A stretch of DNA of 46,776 bases from Chersky-299 sp963749535 (GTDB lineage: Bacteria; Actinomycetota; Thermoleophilia; RBG-16-64-13), in contig CAVVNF010000017.1 of NCBI GenBank assembly GCA_963749535.1, forward strand, positions 1 to 46,776. The letters run 5' to 3'. The notes under the pieces were generated by a model. That model worked only from the letters and a program-made list of their open reading frames with translations. It had not been told where the DNA came from and did no database searches. The position numbers and the translations under genes were made by a program. Positions 9,174 through 19,267 of this stretch are shown piece by piece. Position 1 is the stretch's first letter, and each line of letters starts with the position of its first letter.

Positions 9174-10132
9174 CCTTTTGGCCGCCACTTGAGCGGGGCG
9201 TAGTAGGTGATGGGCCGGTCGGCGATGACGAAGCCCCCCAGGTGCGTGCCCAGGTGCATGGGAAAGGAGTCGAGGCGTTCGACCAGGTCGAGGAAACGAG
9301 CGTAGCGGCCTTCGTCCTGCAGCGGCGAGTCGCGTAGCTCGGGCCAGGCGCCGGCCAGGTACTCGCGGATGCGGGCGGCGTCGCCGTGCCGGGGGACGTG
9401 CTTGGCCAGGGCGTTGATCTCGGTGGGGGCGAATCCCAGGGCCTCGGCCACGATCCGGACCGCCGAGCGGGGGCTCATGGTGTTGACGTTGGCCACCACA
9501 GCCACGTTTTCGGAGCCGAAAGTCTGGTAGATGTGGTCGATCACCTCGTCCCGGCGCGAGGAACAGAAGTCCACGTCGATGTCGGGCATCTCGCGGCGGT
9601 TGGGGTTGAGGAACCGCTCGAACAGCAGGTTGTGGCGGATAGGTTCGGACGCGGTGATGTCGAGCGCGTGGCACACGATCGAGTTGCCGGCGCTGCCCCG
9701 CCCCGAGCACGCCACGCCTTGGGCGCGGGCCCACCGCACGATGTCGTGCACCACCAGGAAGTAGTGGGCGAAGTCCATCTGCTGGATCATGCGGAGCTCC
9801 TTCTCCAGCAGCTCCACGGCCCGCGGCGGCACCGGCTTGTACATGCGGGCGATGCCCCGGAAGCACCGCTTGGCCAGGAGCGAGTAGGCGGTCTCCCCGC
9901 GCGGCACGTCGACCTTGGGGAAGTGGTACTGGTCCAGCTCCAGATCTACCGAACACCTCTGAGCGACCGCCCAGGTGTTGCCCAGCGGCCCATAATCGGC
10001 GCCGGCCCGCGGGGCGGCGAGCGGGAACATTGCCCTGTGTGACACCGATACCGGTGCGGGCACGGGCGGGGGCAGGGATGGGGATACGGGCCGAGCGGAA
10101 CCCTCAAATGAACCGCCCACCCCTTCTGTTGA

Positions 10133-10148
10133 TGCAACTTCTATTGCA
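10133..10148. repeat. TGCAAC-N4-TTGCA palindrome, copy 1
   Basis: TGCAACTTCTATTGCA, embedded in an AT-rich island (followed by aaaaccactatatagcataa) within a non-conserved insert of dnaE2. Sister copies are at 10592-10607 and 11657-11672. Confidence 0.5.
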
Positions 10149-10591
10149 AAACCACTATATAGCATAACACCGTCCAAAGGCCCAGCCGTGACTGTCGGCA
10201 CCTGCTCCAGCAGTGGCGCGGCCTCAGTCTCTAGCTCAACTTTAGCCCTTAGGCACCGTGCGCCCGGTGCTGGGTTGGGGTAGCCGGAGAGTGGTTTATC
10301 GTGGCCGGCGGCGCGGCAGATCAAGTGGACGGCAAGGTCGCTTGGACCCGCATAATGAGCGTCATTGGTAAGGATGGTTGGCAGGTTGCAGTCCGCCGCG
10401 AGGCGGGTCAGATGGAGGCAGTAGGTGAGGCAGGAGAGCCTCCAGGCGCGGCGGTCGCGGTGGAACCCTACATCATAGTCTGAGGGATTTAGGCGCTGCG
10501 GCTGACCCTGCGGGAGATCGGAGCGACGCTTGGGCGAAGGCTTGGTAGGGGACGCGAGGGGATAGTCGGGCGCACCGATGGTTTTCGATGA

Positions 10592-10607
10592 TGCAACTGC
10601 TGTTGCA
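10592..10607. repeat. TGCAAC-N4-TTGCA palindrome, copy 2
   Basis: TGCAACTGCTGTTGCA within dnaE2, followed at once by a second TGCAAC. It differs from copy 1 only in the spacer. The two copies flank a linker-rich portion of the gene. Confidence 0.5.
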
Positions 10608-11656
10608 GTGCAACGTTTACGCAATTCGGTAGACTGGAGGACGACGGCGGAGAGGAAGCGATGGTGGATGCGCTTGTCGTCACCGGGGATCTTCTTGTAG
10701 ACGGCGACGCCGTCCTGTCCGGCATGGGCCTCTCGGTGGGGCTCGTAGCCGAAGTACTGGAGCTCGACGAAGAGATGGTCGGGTCCGAAGATATCGCGCA
10801 AAGCGAGGAGGACGGAGCGGGCCTCGTCGTCACGACCGGCATCGACCAGGTAGCCCACCTCGCCGTGACGGCAGCCGGTGAGGCAGATCAGACCTTCGGA
10901 GTAGTGACGGAGCGAGTCGATCGTGACCAGCGGTGGCCGGTCGCGCTCGGGGATGGCCAGATGGGCGGTGGACAGGAGGCGGCAGAGGTTGGCGTAGCCC
11001 TCCCGGTCCTCGGCGAGGAGCACCAGATGGTGAGGGTCCTCGGGCATGGCGGCTTCAGCGTGGTCGCTGCCGCCGGCTGCGGGCACCAACGACTCCGCAC
11101 GGACCTCTGCCCCGAAGATGGGCTTGATCCCTCGCTTGGTGCAGGCCTTGGCGAAGCGCACGGCGCCGTAGAGACCGTCGTGGTCGGTGAGAGCCAGGGC
11201 CGGCTGCCCCAACTCGGCTGCCCGCGCCACCAGCTCCTCGATCCGGCTCCCGCCGTCCAGGAAGGAGAAGTTCGAGTGCACGTGCAGATGAACGAAGGGG
11301 GAGGGGTCGGGACTTTCTCCGCGGCCTGAGTCCTCGCCGGCGCTGGGCGCCGCGATCGACGCCACGTCGCCGCTTGGCGGTTGCTGGTGCTTCTTGAGCG
11401 GCCGCGTGTAGCCGAACTTGTGGATATCGCCGTAGGCGGGCGCTTTCGGGTCGACCGGGTCTGGACCTACCTCCGGATGTGTGCCGGGGCCGGCCGGAGG
11501 GGATCCCGGGTCCGCCGGCCCCTTGGCCCAACTGTCCTTGGGACCGCTGCCGTGGCTCCGGATGTAGTCGTGGCTGGGCGGGATACGCTGCACCGCGAAC
11601 CGGTGTAGCTGGCCGCCGGCGTGGCCGCGATCCGGTGGGGGGTCGCTCGCTGTCAT

Positions 11657-11672
11657 TGCAATAGACGTTGCA
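11657..11672. repeat. TGCAAC-N4-TTGCA palindrome, copy 3, abutting the dnaE2 start
   Basis: On the minus strand this reads TGCAACGTCTATTGCA and ends directly at the ATG at 11656. It replaces any normal ribosome binding site, so either the true start is further downstream or the palindrome is part of the leader. Confidence 0.5.
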
Positions 11673-11719
11673 GAATTAACAATATGAAAATGGTCATATC
11701 AAAATCTGCTCCGTTTCCT

Positions 11720-11731
11720 GAACATACGTTC
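11720..11731. promoter_or_regulatory. LexA (SOS) box 1 upstream of dnaE2
   Basis: GAACATACGTTC matches the GAAC-N4-GTTC LexA operator of Gram-positive bacteria and actinobacteria. It lies about 65 bp upstream of the annotated dnaE2 start. Confidence 0.7.
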
Positions 11732-11752
11732 GTGGGGGAGCAGCATTATATA

Positions 11753-11766
11753 CGAACAAATGTTCG
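11753..11766. promoter_or_regulatory. LexA (SOS) box 2 upstream of dnaE2
   Basis: CGAACAAATGTTCG is a perfect dyad matching the CGAAC-N4-GTTCG consensus. Together with box 1, 33 bp away, it makes a tandem operator. The gene on the other side (subtilase) points towards this region with its 3' end, so dnaE2 is the only plausible target. Confidence 0.8.
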
Positions 11767-11959
11767 CTTGGCAAGAGGAGAAGGGCGCTCCAATCGGGGG
11801 TGCCCGGCAGCCGCAGTCAGAGGAGAGGGATAGGCGCGAGGAATCCCTGTCTTCGGGCGCAGTTCATGGGATGACCGGGGCTCACTCTCTGCGGCGGCTG
11901 GGTCCGCGCTATGTGCTCCGTCACTCCGCAGGCCCAGCCCCCGGTCCGCCGTGGCCCCG

Positions 11960-14621
11960 CTACTCCTGCTTCGCCACCGTCCAGATCGCCTTCATCGTGA
12001 AGCCGGTGCCGCCGGCGGTCATGGTCCCGTCGATTACCGCATTCTTGCCCTGCGCTGTAACCGTGCCGGTCATGCTCTGGGTGACCCCCGACTCGGCCGC
12101 GGGTTGGAAGGTAAGCGTATTGCCGGCGAAGCTGAAGGGGGTGGTTTGAGGCTCGTTGCTCACGGTCGCGCCGCTCGCGCCCTCTGGAAGGCTCTCATTG
12201 AGTTGGGCCTGCAAAGCAGACATGTCGGTGGTTGTGACCGCGGTGCCCTTGCCGCTCGCCATGTCCGCCGTTATGTCCATGGTCATGGGGAACGGCTGAT
12301 TCTTCATCTTCTCCAAGACGGCGGTGATCGCGCTCAGCAACGCTGGGTCGCAGCCTTCGAGGTCCCCGCTGTCCGATCCGCCGGCAGCAGTCGTGGCCGT
12401 GCTCTGGTCGATGTTGAACTCGGTTATGGTGAGGGTGCCCGTCCAGGTGCCGTTGAGGTCGATCTGCTGGAGGGTGATCACGCTGGCAGCGCCGGTGTCC
12501 TTACGGGTCACCGTGATGGTGGTCGGGTTCTTCGGATCGGAGACCGCGACCGTCACCGTGGGCCAGCTCACGTCACCGGCCGCGGTGATGCTCTGGGTCG
12601 CCTCGCCGCCCTCTACGGTGACCCCTGCCGAGCCGCTGATGACGACGTCGGTGCCTCCGTCGGGCACCCCGGTCAGGATTCCGCGGACGCTGTAGACGTT
12701 CGGGATGATCGGTGGTGGTCGCGACGGCATCCACCGCGCCCGCCTTCTCCAGATCGTCGGCCGTGACGGCTGGGAGACCCTGCTTCTCGCGCTGCTGGTT
12801 GATGACCTCGAGCACCGCCTGGTCGATGGCCAGGATCTTGCCGCCGAGGCTGTCGGGCCCCGGGCGAGCGGTATCGGAGAGGATCTGCTTGATGTCGGCG
12901 GCGGAGAGGTTGGGATCGAGGGACAGCAGCATGGCGGCCGCCGCGGAGACCTGCGGTGCGGCCATGCTGGTGCCCCCGTGCTGGTTCACAGCGCTGCCGT
13001 CAGTGTTGGTCCCCTGCACCGCCTGTTGGCCCGGCGCGGCCAAGGTGATCTCCCCGTCGGACCCGGCCGTGTTGCTGGAGCCGGCCTTGGTCGAGTCGTT
13101 CATGATGTTGCCGACGGTGATCACGTTGGACAAGCCCGACCCCGCGCCCGCCGGGTAAGAGTTCTCCGTCGTCAAGGGCGTGTTGTAGTTGCCGGCGGCG
13201 CAGACGAAAGTGACGTCGGGGTGCTCGGTCGACATCTTCTGGAAGAACTTCCGGAATGCCGCGGCCATCTCTTTGTGGTTAGGGTTAGGCCCACCAGCGG
13301 GCTGGAAGGAGCAGTTGACGACCTTGGAGCCGGCCTCCACCTGCTTGAGCATCGCCGCCAGGTTTCCGAGCACGTAGGTCTTCCCATCGGGCCAGACGTA
13401 CTTGGTCGGATCGTTGGGGTCGGGTGAAGATTCCGCGTTGCCGTAGGGAGGCGTGTACATGTTGATCTGTGCGACGGTGAGCTTGTGACCCAGGTTGGAC
13501 GCCACCCCCGTCATGTTGCCGTTGTCCGCGTCGGCCCCAATGATCCCGGCCACGGCCGTGCCATGGCCGCCGGTGGGGTCGTCGGTGGTGGTTGGGTTTC
13601 CATCGGCGTCGAGCAACTTGTCGGGCGCCGGAATCGACCCTGCCGCCTGGTCGGGGAAGGTCGTGTTGACGGCCCCGTCAAACTCGTGGGTCCCTTTGTA
13701 AAGCCCCGTGTCTACCACGCCCACCTGTACGTTCCAGAGATGCAAGCCTGAGCCGCGCATATAGTCCCAGGCCTTCTGCACGCCGATGAGCTCGTAGCCC
13801 TTGCCGTTGCCGCCTCCATACAAGGGGTCGGTAAGAGGCGTTTGCCGCACTCCCCATATCTCTGCGCCCAGGGAGAGCTCCTGATTGGGAAAGGCGGACT
13901 CGACGCCGTCGGTCGCGGCCGCCTTGCTCAGAGCGGCCGTCAGGTCGGCCTCGGTGGTGCCGGACGTCTCGATCTGGTAGGCGTTGACGAACTCCAGCTC
14001 CCCGACCACGGTGCCGCCGAGGGCCTTCGCGAGGCTTTCAGCGTCCTTGCGGGACTTGCCATCCGCCATCATGACGATGATCTGGTTCGCCGGGACTTCG
14101 CCGAAGGTCGTAGTGGCGACAAGCTTTGCCCTCTCGGGGGCTTTGATCTCGACCGTGCCGACATTGGTGCCGCCCGCGGTGGTCGAGGTGGTCTGGCCGC
14201 TTACGGTCGAGCTCGCCGTGCTGCTGCTGGCGACCCCGTTGTCGTTGCCGCCGCGTAGGAAACCAAAGTAGGCACCCAGTCCGCCGCCCACCACGATCAG
14301 CGCGATGAGCGGGATCAGGATGGGGAGGAGCCGGGAGCGCTTGCGGCCGGTGGGCGCTGCAGCGACCGGTTGGTAGCTCGCGGGGGGTCGCGCGACGGGT
14401 GTCGCTGCCGCCGGGGTCGCTGCCGCCGGAAATAGCCCGGGGATCTGGGCCGCCGGCAACCAATCTGGGAGCTGCGCGTTCCAGACGAGGTCGTCAGGGC
14501 CGAGCTGTCCCGCCTGCGCCTGCGAGTACAGCTGTTCCCACGTGAGGGGACCCGCTTGCGTGCCGGCAGGGGCGCCCCGCTTGGAGTAGTACCAACCCGA
14601 AGACATGGAGTCTGCGTTCAT
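11960..14621 (-). pseudogene. Membrane-anchored subtilisin-like (S8) serine protease with N-terminal GYF_2 domain, one frameshift
   Basis: The start is the ATG at 14621, behind GGGGG. In order: a GYF_2 domain (residues about 9-65, 'WYYSKRGAPAG', 'PLTWEQLYSQAQAGQLGPD'), an Ala/Pro linker, one transmembrane helix (about 98-123), a Ser/Thr linker and a propeptide-like region. The S8 domain has triad Asp304 (VGVVDTGLY), His353 (GGHGTAVAGI) and Ser552 (HGGTSMAAPQ) with oxyanion Asn in CAAGN. The protease would face outside with the GYF_2 domain inside. Near 12710 (after 'VDAVATTT') the frame changes, and a C-terminal beta-rich, 'GTWTGTLTITEF'-containing domain continues to 11960. The triad lies upstream of the shift, so a truncated protease is possible if the indel is real. 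Confidence 0.85.
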
Positions 14622-14780
14622 CGTACCCCCTATGTCGCTCGCCGAGCCGCGTGCCCTTCTCGTGTCCCAGTATATGACGATGGAGCAAGGCGTCAAATAC
14701 CGATTCTGGGCGTTCGCGCGCCGTGGACCAGCCGCCGGGGTATCATCGGATCGGCCGTCACGACCGAACGGAGGACGAGC

Positions 14781-15359
14781 ATGGACAAGATCGATCTCGG
14801 CCCGCAAGGCTTCCTCTACCCTATGCCGATGACCCTCGTCGGTGCGGATCTGGCGAATGGGCCCAGTTTCATGGCCGTGGCCTGGGTCAATCGATGCCAG
14901 CCCAACCCGCCGCGGCTGGTGACGTGTATGGGCAAGGCACATGCCACCAACGCCGGCATCCGCGAGCACGGGCAGTTGAGTGTCTGCATCCCCAGCGTCG
15001 ATCAGGTCGAGGTGACCGACTGGTGCGGCCTCAAGTCTGCAAACCGCGGTATCGACAAAGCGGCGCCATTCACGGTGTTCCGCGGGTCCTTGGAGCATGC
15101 GCCCATGATCGCCGAATGTCCGCTGTGCCTCGAGTGTCGCGTTCACCAGACCGTCGACCTGGGCACCCATGAGCTGTTCGTCGCCGACATCGTGGGCACG
15201 TGGACCGAGCAGCGGTTCCTAACGGCCAACGGGAAGCCCGATATCGCCAAGCTGCGTCCGTTCACGCTCACGATGCCCGACAACCGCTACTGGGCAGTAG
15301 GCGACTTTGTTGGCGATGCCTGGAGCGTCGGGCGCGGGTACGGGGAGCGCAACGGCTGA
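14781..15359 (+). CDS. Flavin reductase-like, FMN-binding split-barrel protein
   Basis: 192 aa from the ATG at 14781, with GGAGGA upstream. The sequence follows the flavoredoxin / flavin reductase-like plan: 'FLYPMPMTLVGAD' at the N-terminus, 'PSFMAVAWVNRCQPNPPRLV' (flavin-site strand), 'AGIREHGQLSVCIP', 'ELFVADIVGTW', and a closing 'YWAVGDFVGDAWSVG'. Relatives bind FMN and pass electrons from NAD(P)H or ferredoxin to flavin partners. The gene stands alone between the subtilase (divergent) and the convergent hydrolase gene. The partner is unknown. Confidence 0.85.
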   Translation: MDKIDLGPQGFLYPMPMTLVGADLANGPSFMAVAWVNRCQPNPPRLVTCMGKAHATNAGIREHGQLSVCIPSVDQVEVTDWCGLKSANRGIDKAAPFTVFRGSLEHAPMIAECPLCLECRVHQTVDLGTHELFVADIVGTWTEQRFLTANGKPDIAKLRPFTLTMPDNRYWAVGDFVGDAWSVGRGYGERNG

Positions 15360-15621
15360 GTCCATGGCGTTTGCCGGTCTTCCGGGTGCGAGTCAAGGGC
15401 AGCGTCCCAGAGGATCCCACGCCTGGATCCAACCAAAGTCTGGCGCTGTTGTGCCAGCTTACGTCGGTCGAGGCGATCGCCGCGGTCGAGTGGCTGTAAG
15501 GCCTCGGCCTGGCACTGAGGGACGCCGGAACTGGCCCGAGAGATTCTGTCCGTATGGCAAATAGCATTGCAGTTATCTAATGACGCAATGTTCATTGCTG
15601 CGTGAGGCTCGACGGGTGGAG

Positions 15622-16423
15622 CTAAGAGGGGAATTCCGCCTCTGCTAGGAAGTCCCTGAGCGCTCGATTGAACGCCTCGGGCTGCTCGAGGTTCGACAGG
15701 TGCGAAGCGGGTTCGAGGACGACCAGCTTGGCGCCGGGGATGCGCTTCCGTATGGCCTTGGCGGCGGCCACCGGACTGCCCGGGTCCTGGTCGCCTACGA
15801 TGACGAGCGTCGGAACGCGGATCTCGGCGAGGCGGTCGAGGAGGTCCATCCCCTGGATGGCGCGGGCGCAGTTGACGAAGCCTTGCGGGTCGGTAGCGGC
15901 GACCATGGCTTGGACACGCTCGATGACTTCCGGATGCGTCGCAATGAAGGGCGCTGTGAACCACCGGAGGGGCGCCGACGTCACGCTCGGTTCCATCCCG
16001 CTCTCCTCGGCCTCCTTGATGCGTTCGTCCCACAAGAGCCGGCCCTCCGGGGGCATGCGGGGGCCGGTGTCGCAGAGCACCAGGCTGCTGAGCACCTCGG
16101 GATGCGCTAGAGCGAGATGCTGGCCGATCATGCCTCCCATGGAGAGCCCAACGAAGTGCGTGCGCTCGACGTCGAGGGCGCCGAGAAGCGCAAAAACGTC
16201 CTCGGCGAGCTGCTCGAGGGTGTATGGGCCCGGAGTGGTTTCACTCTCGCCGTGGCCGCGGATGTCGTAACGGAGAACCCGGTAACGATCGGCAAAAGTG
16301 GCGGCCTGTGTCGTCCACATGGCCGAGCTGGCGGCCAGCGCGTGGCTGAATGTGATGACGGGCGCTTCCTCAGGGCCGTCGAGCAGGTAGTTCGTGCTTG
16401 ACGCCGTTGACACCGACTCGCAT
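15622..16423 (-). pseudogene. Alpha/beta hydrolase, 3-oxoadipate enol-lactonase (PcaD)-like, frameshift near the 5' end
   Basis: The start is the ATG at 16423 with GGGAGGT 8 bp upstream ('MRVGVNGVK...'). The frame changes near 16400 into 'TNYLLDGPEEAPVITFSHAL'. The rest is a clean alpha/beta hydrolase: oxyanion 'SHALAASSAMW', nucleophile Ser in 'FVGLSMGGMIGQ', acid Asp in 'VIVGDQDPGSP' and His in 'EPASHLSNLEQP'. The motif set and length (about 265 aa) fit 3-oxoadipate enol-lactonase, the ring-cleavage lactonase of the beta-ketoadipate route. The upstream neighbour (16614-16919) is a carboxymuconolactone-decarboxylase-like gene, the natural pathway partner. The indel may be an assembly error. 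Confidence 0.75.
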
Positions 16424-16613
16424 GCTGACCTCCCTGGTGGGACGGGGACAAGACGCCTTGGGCGGCGCCGAGAAGCGATCTTTCCATCGAGCGAGGCCAG
16501 GTCCGTGATGGCCGATCCATAGGGGCGGCCGGGTGGAGCGTCGCTGAAGGCTGGAGCAGCACCGGCGCATGAGTCCACCGGACTCTGGCGGCGAGGCGCC
16601 ACTCTTCAGCAGC

Positions 16614-16919
16614 CTAGATCGCCTTGAAGGCCCGGTATGCCTCCATGAAGGTCGGGAAGCCGCACGTGGGGATCACGAGGAACAAAGCGTGAAGGATCTC
16701 CTGGTCGTTGGCTCCGGCCTCGCGCGCACGCTCCACGTGGGTGGCTACCGAGGTCTGATGGTGGCTTGCCGCCGATATGCCGAGTTTGATGAGCCACCGG
16801 GTCTTGTCGTCGAGCGGGCCGCCGTTCTCGTGTACGTACACCCCCAAGGCTTCGTTCTTAGCGTACAACTCGGGGAACTCGCTCTTGAAATCTTTGAAGA
16901 GATCGTGAATGTCTTCCAT
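16614..16919 (-). CDS. Carboxymuconolactone decarboxylase (CMD)/AhpD-like protein
   Basis: 101 aa with GGGAGG upstream of the ATG. The CMD core is 'LDDKTRWLIKLGISAAS', 'HHQTSVATHVERAREAGA' and 'DQEILHALFLVI'. It lacks the CxxC pair of peroxidase-type AhpD proteins, which favours a decarboxylase or non-redox member, acting on 4-carboxymuconolactone if it works with the downstream PcaD-like hydrolase. The two genes are on one strand about 190 bp apart, probably one transcript. Confidence 0.8.
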   Translation of the reverse strand: MEDIHDLFKDFKSEFPELYAKNEALGVYVHENGGPLDDKTRWLIKLGISAASHHQTSVATHVERAREAGANDQEILHALFLVIPTCGFPTFMEAYRAFKAI

Positions 16920-17014
16920 GTGCCCTCCCTAGTTTCAGCCGCCGAAGCGGAAACGTGCCGCACAACAAGTACCCGGATGCCTCGGATTGCACTCCTGTGC
17001 GCGCAAGTATAAAT

Positions 17015-17026
17015 ATATGTTCATAT
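17015..17026. promoter_or_regulatory. AT-rich dyad upstream of the CMD gene
   Basis: ATATGTTCATAT is a perfect short palindrome in an otherwise GC-rich intergenic region of about 430 bp (16920-17346), about 95 bp upstream of the CMD start. It could be an operator or promoter element. No other feature was seen in that gap. Confidence 0.3.
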
Positions 17027-17346
17027 GTGCGTCATGTTTATTCTCTACGTGCAACATTGCGGTTTGTCCTTTCGGCCGTTCTACTAGGACGAGAAGCTAT
17101 ACCCGGACTGACCGCAGCCGGATACAAAGGCTCGCTGGGCAACTTCAGTGCCGATCACCGGCCGCGATGCAGGCGCTCGATTCAACGGGGTGCTGGGGGG
17201 GTCTTCCAAGTGGAGCCCCTGGGTCAGGCCGGGCCGACCTCGCTCCATCCTCTGGGCTCAGCCCCGCGACACGGTAGGGCCGCGGACGCCCTTGGGCCAA
17301 CCCGCAAGCCGCTCCGCGGGCGCCACGGTCGCGCCGGTGATCCTTC

Positions 17347-19156
17347 TCAGAGTTTCGGAGGAAGAAGGTCGACCCGTTTGCTGTCGATGCCGGTGGCGCC
17401 CGCGGGGAATGTCGGGTTCTCGGCCGTCACCTGGAGTCGTCCCTGGCCGTCGTAGGTGCGGACGCTGAAGTTGTGCAGGCCCTCAGCGAAGGGCCAGTCG
17501 TAGCGCCAGATCACCCAGGTGAGCCCGGAAAGCGGAGCGCGGAGCTCGGCGGTTTCCCATGGACCGCTGTCCACCTGCACCTCCACCTTGGAGATGCCTT
17601 TGGCGCCGGCGTGGGCGATGCCCCCGATCGGAACATACGTCTTCCCGCCCCGCATTTCCAGCGGATCGGTGAGCACCGTGTCGATGACCGAGGTGGTCAG
17701 CATCTCGGCCTTCTGGTCCCAGCCTCGCGTCACCCAGTAGCCTTGGATCGGGATCGGCCACCAGGGTGATGCTCATGATCCACTTCGGCTGCTTCATCCC
17801 GTAGAGGTCGGGGACGTACACCCGCAGGGGAAACCCGTGAGCGGCCGGAAGCGGCTGCCCGTTCCAGGCATACGTGAGCATGATCCGGGGGTCACCGTTG
17901 ATCATGGTAAGGTCTATCGCTTCGTCGAACCCGTCTTCGGACACAAGGTGGGCATAGCGAGCGGTCGCCGTGGGGGCGGCCTGGGCCAGCACGTCGCGGA
18001 AGGGGATGCCGGTCCAGAGTGTGGTGCCGATGAGCGAGCCGCCGACCGGGTTAGAGATGCACGAGAGGGTCACGAATTGATCCACGGACTTGTAGCCGGT
18101 CTTGATCTGGTCGAGGGTCAGCGACAGAGGGTGGGCCACCAGGCCGTTGATGACGAGGCGCCAGACGTTGGGGTCCACCTCCGGCGAGGTGAGGTCGATA
18201 TCGATGCGGTAGTGGTCGGCGACGGCGGTGTATTCCGGACGCGTACCGAGCACCGGCTGCACGGGCGAGTTTGCATTGGGGAAGGGGATAGGGGCCTTGA
18301 CCGCCAGCGGAGGCTTTGGCGCGGCCTGGGCTCTCAGGACCTCGCCGACGTCGGCTCCCACCACCACGATGGTTGCGATCAGGCCACCCATCTGGATGAG
18401 AAAACGGCGGCGACTGATCACATGCGCTTCAGCGACCGGTGCCTCTCGAGCGCGCATCTCCGCTCTGCTGGGCGATCGCTCGTCCGGTCGGGCTTCCGGC
18501 GGCAGGGTGGTCGAGATCGGCGGCTTGGCCGGGACCGGAGCTGCGCCGGCCTCCGGTGGAAACGGAGCTAAGGGCAACGGTATCGCTGAGGTCGGCGAGG
18601 TACCCTGTGCCGCACCTCCGGTCGGCTCGGCGGCCGCCCGGCGGACTGGGAAGGCCACGAGGTACAGCCGCGCAATCCCCCAGCCCCAGAGGAGGAAGAG
18701 CCCCAACACCCAGATGGCTGTACCCACCTTACCGGCGCCGGTCGCGGGTGGCCCCTGGATGAGCGTGATGACCACCGAGAAGACGCCAAAGACGGCGCCT
18801 ACTCCGAACCCATAGCGCTTGATACGTCGTGGGCGGGCTCTCGTAATGAGAAGGAAGAACAGCAGCCCGATGATCAGGCCCGCCACGAAGAGTGAGGTCA
18901 CCGCAAGAACCTGCTCCGCCGTCTTGGCTGTGTTCTTTACGTTGAACCCCAGACCCTCCAGCACTCGCACCGTGAGATCCAGTCCAAAGATGACGAAGCG
19001 TCCGGGGAGGACCCGGATCAGCCATTCGAACACAGTGAACGGAACCGACGGGATCCCGCCGAGTGAGCCGAGAGTGAAGATGCCCATAAGCGGCGCTGTC
19101 AGCAGGGCGCCGACTGCAAGCCCGGTTCCAGCCTTGGCGAGGGTCCGATGTTTCAT
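17347..19156 (-). pseudogene. Sulfite-oxidase-like molybdopterin oxidoreductase with N-terminal membrane domain, one frameshift
   Basis: The N-terminus (about 180 residues) has four hydrophobic helices, including 'VLAVTSLFVAGLIIGLLFFL', then a Pro-rich linker. A Tat-like 'SRRRFLIQMGG' plus hydrophobic segment precedes the catalytic part. The Mo-pterin domain shows 'NVWRLVINGLVAHPLSLTL', the conserved Cys in 'VTLSCISNPVGGSLIG' (Mo ligand), 'WTGIPFRDVL' and 'HGFPLRVYVPDLYGMKQPKW'. Near 17748 the frame changes to 'GYWVTRGWDQKAEML' and the Mo-co dimerisation domain ('VEVQVDSGPWETAEL', 'YDGQGRLQ') up to 17347. The family oxidises or reduces small oxo-substrates outside the cytoplasm; the substrate is not predictable. 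Confidence 0.85.
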
Positions 19157-19267
19157 GCCGAGAAGGATGCCCCGAAACGGGCACTTCTATACTGGGGCAG
19201 CCAAGATGCCGCCCGCGTTTTCACAGCAGCGTGTCACCCGGTCGGTGGCTGACCCCGGGCGGGCTGC

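Larger units (their letters stand above)
6672..11656 (-). pseudogene. dnaE2: Error-prone DNA polymerase III alpha (DnaE2/ImuC type), interrupted by a MITE
   Basis: The N-terminal half (11656 to about 9174) carries the PHP domain ('FVHLHVHSNFSFLDGGSRI', 'ALTDHDGLYGAVRF') and the palm motif 'MPDIDVDFCSSRRDEVIDH' with two catalytic Asp. The C-terminal half (about 9016-6672) carries 'LGLVKMDILGLR' (third catalytic Asp, about 8949-8951), 'AIALYRPGPLEAEM', 'FNKSHSVCFAVIAYATAYL', the DnaE2-like 'NNQPMGFYTPRTVLNDARR' and an OB fold. A 164-bp net insertion at 9017-9173 shifts frame, and the 5' frame stops at 8999, before the third catalytic Asp. Without the insertion the protein would be about 1600 aa, far longer than usual for DnaE2 (about 1050-1150), because of low-complexity in-frame inserts near 10100-10600 and 7640-8150. 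Two SOS boxes lie upstream. imuA/imuB partners are not nearby. Confidence 0.85.

Noticed and set aside
12705..13427. A plus-strand open frame of 240 codons over the subtilase
   Set aside because: It is antisense to the catalytic domain and lacks a ribosome binding site or recognisable motif.
16614..16919. Redox-active AhpD alkylhydroperoxidase
   Set aside because: The CxxC pair needed for that activity is absent; a CMD-type annotation is safer.
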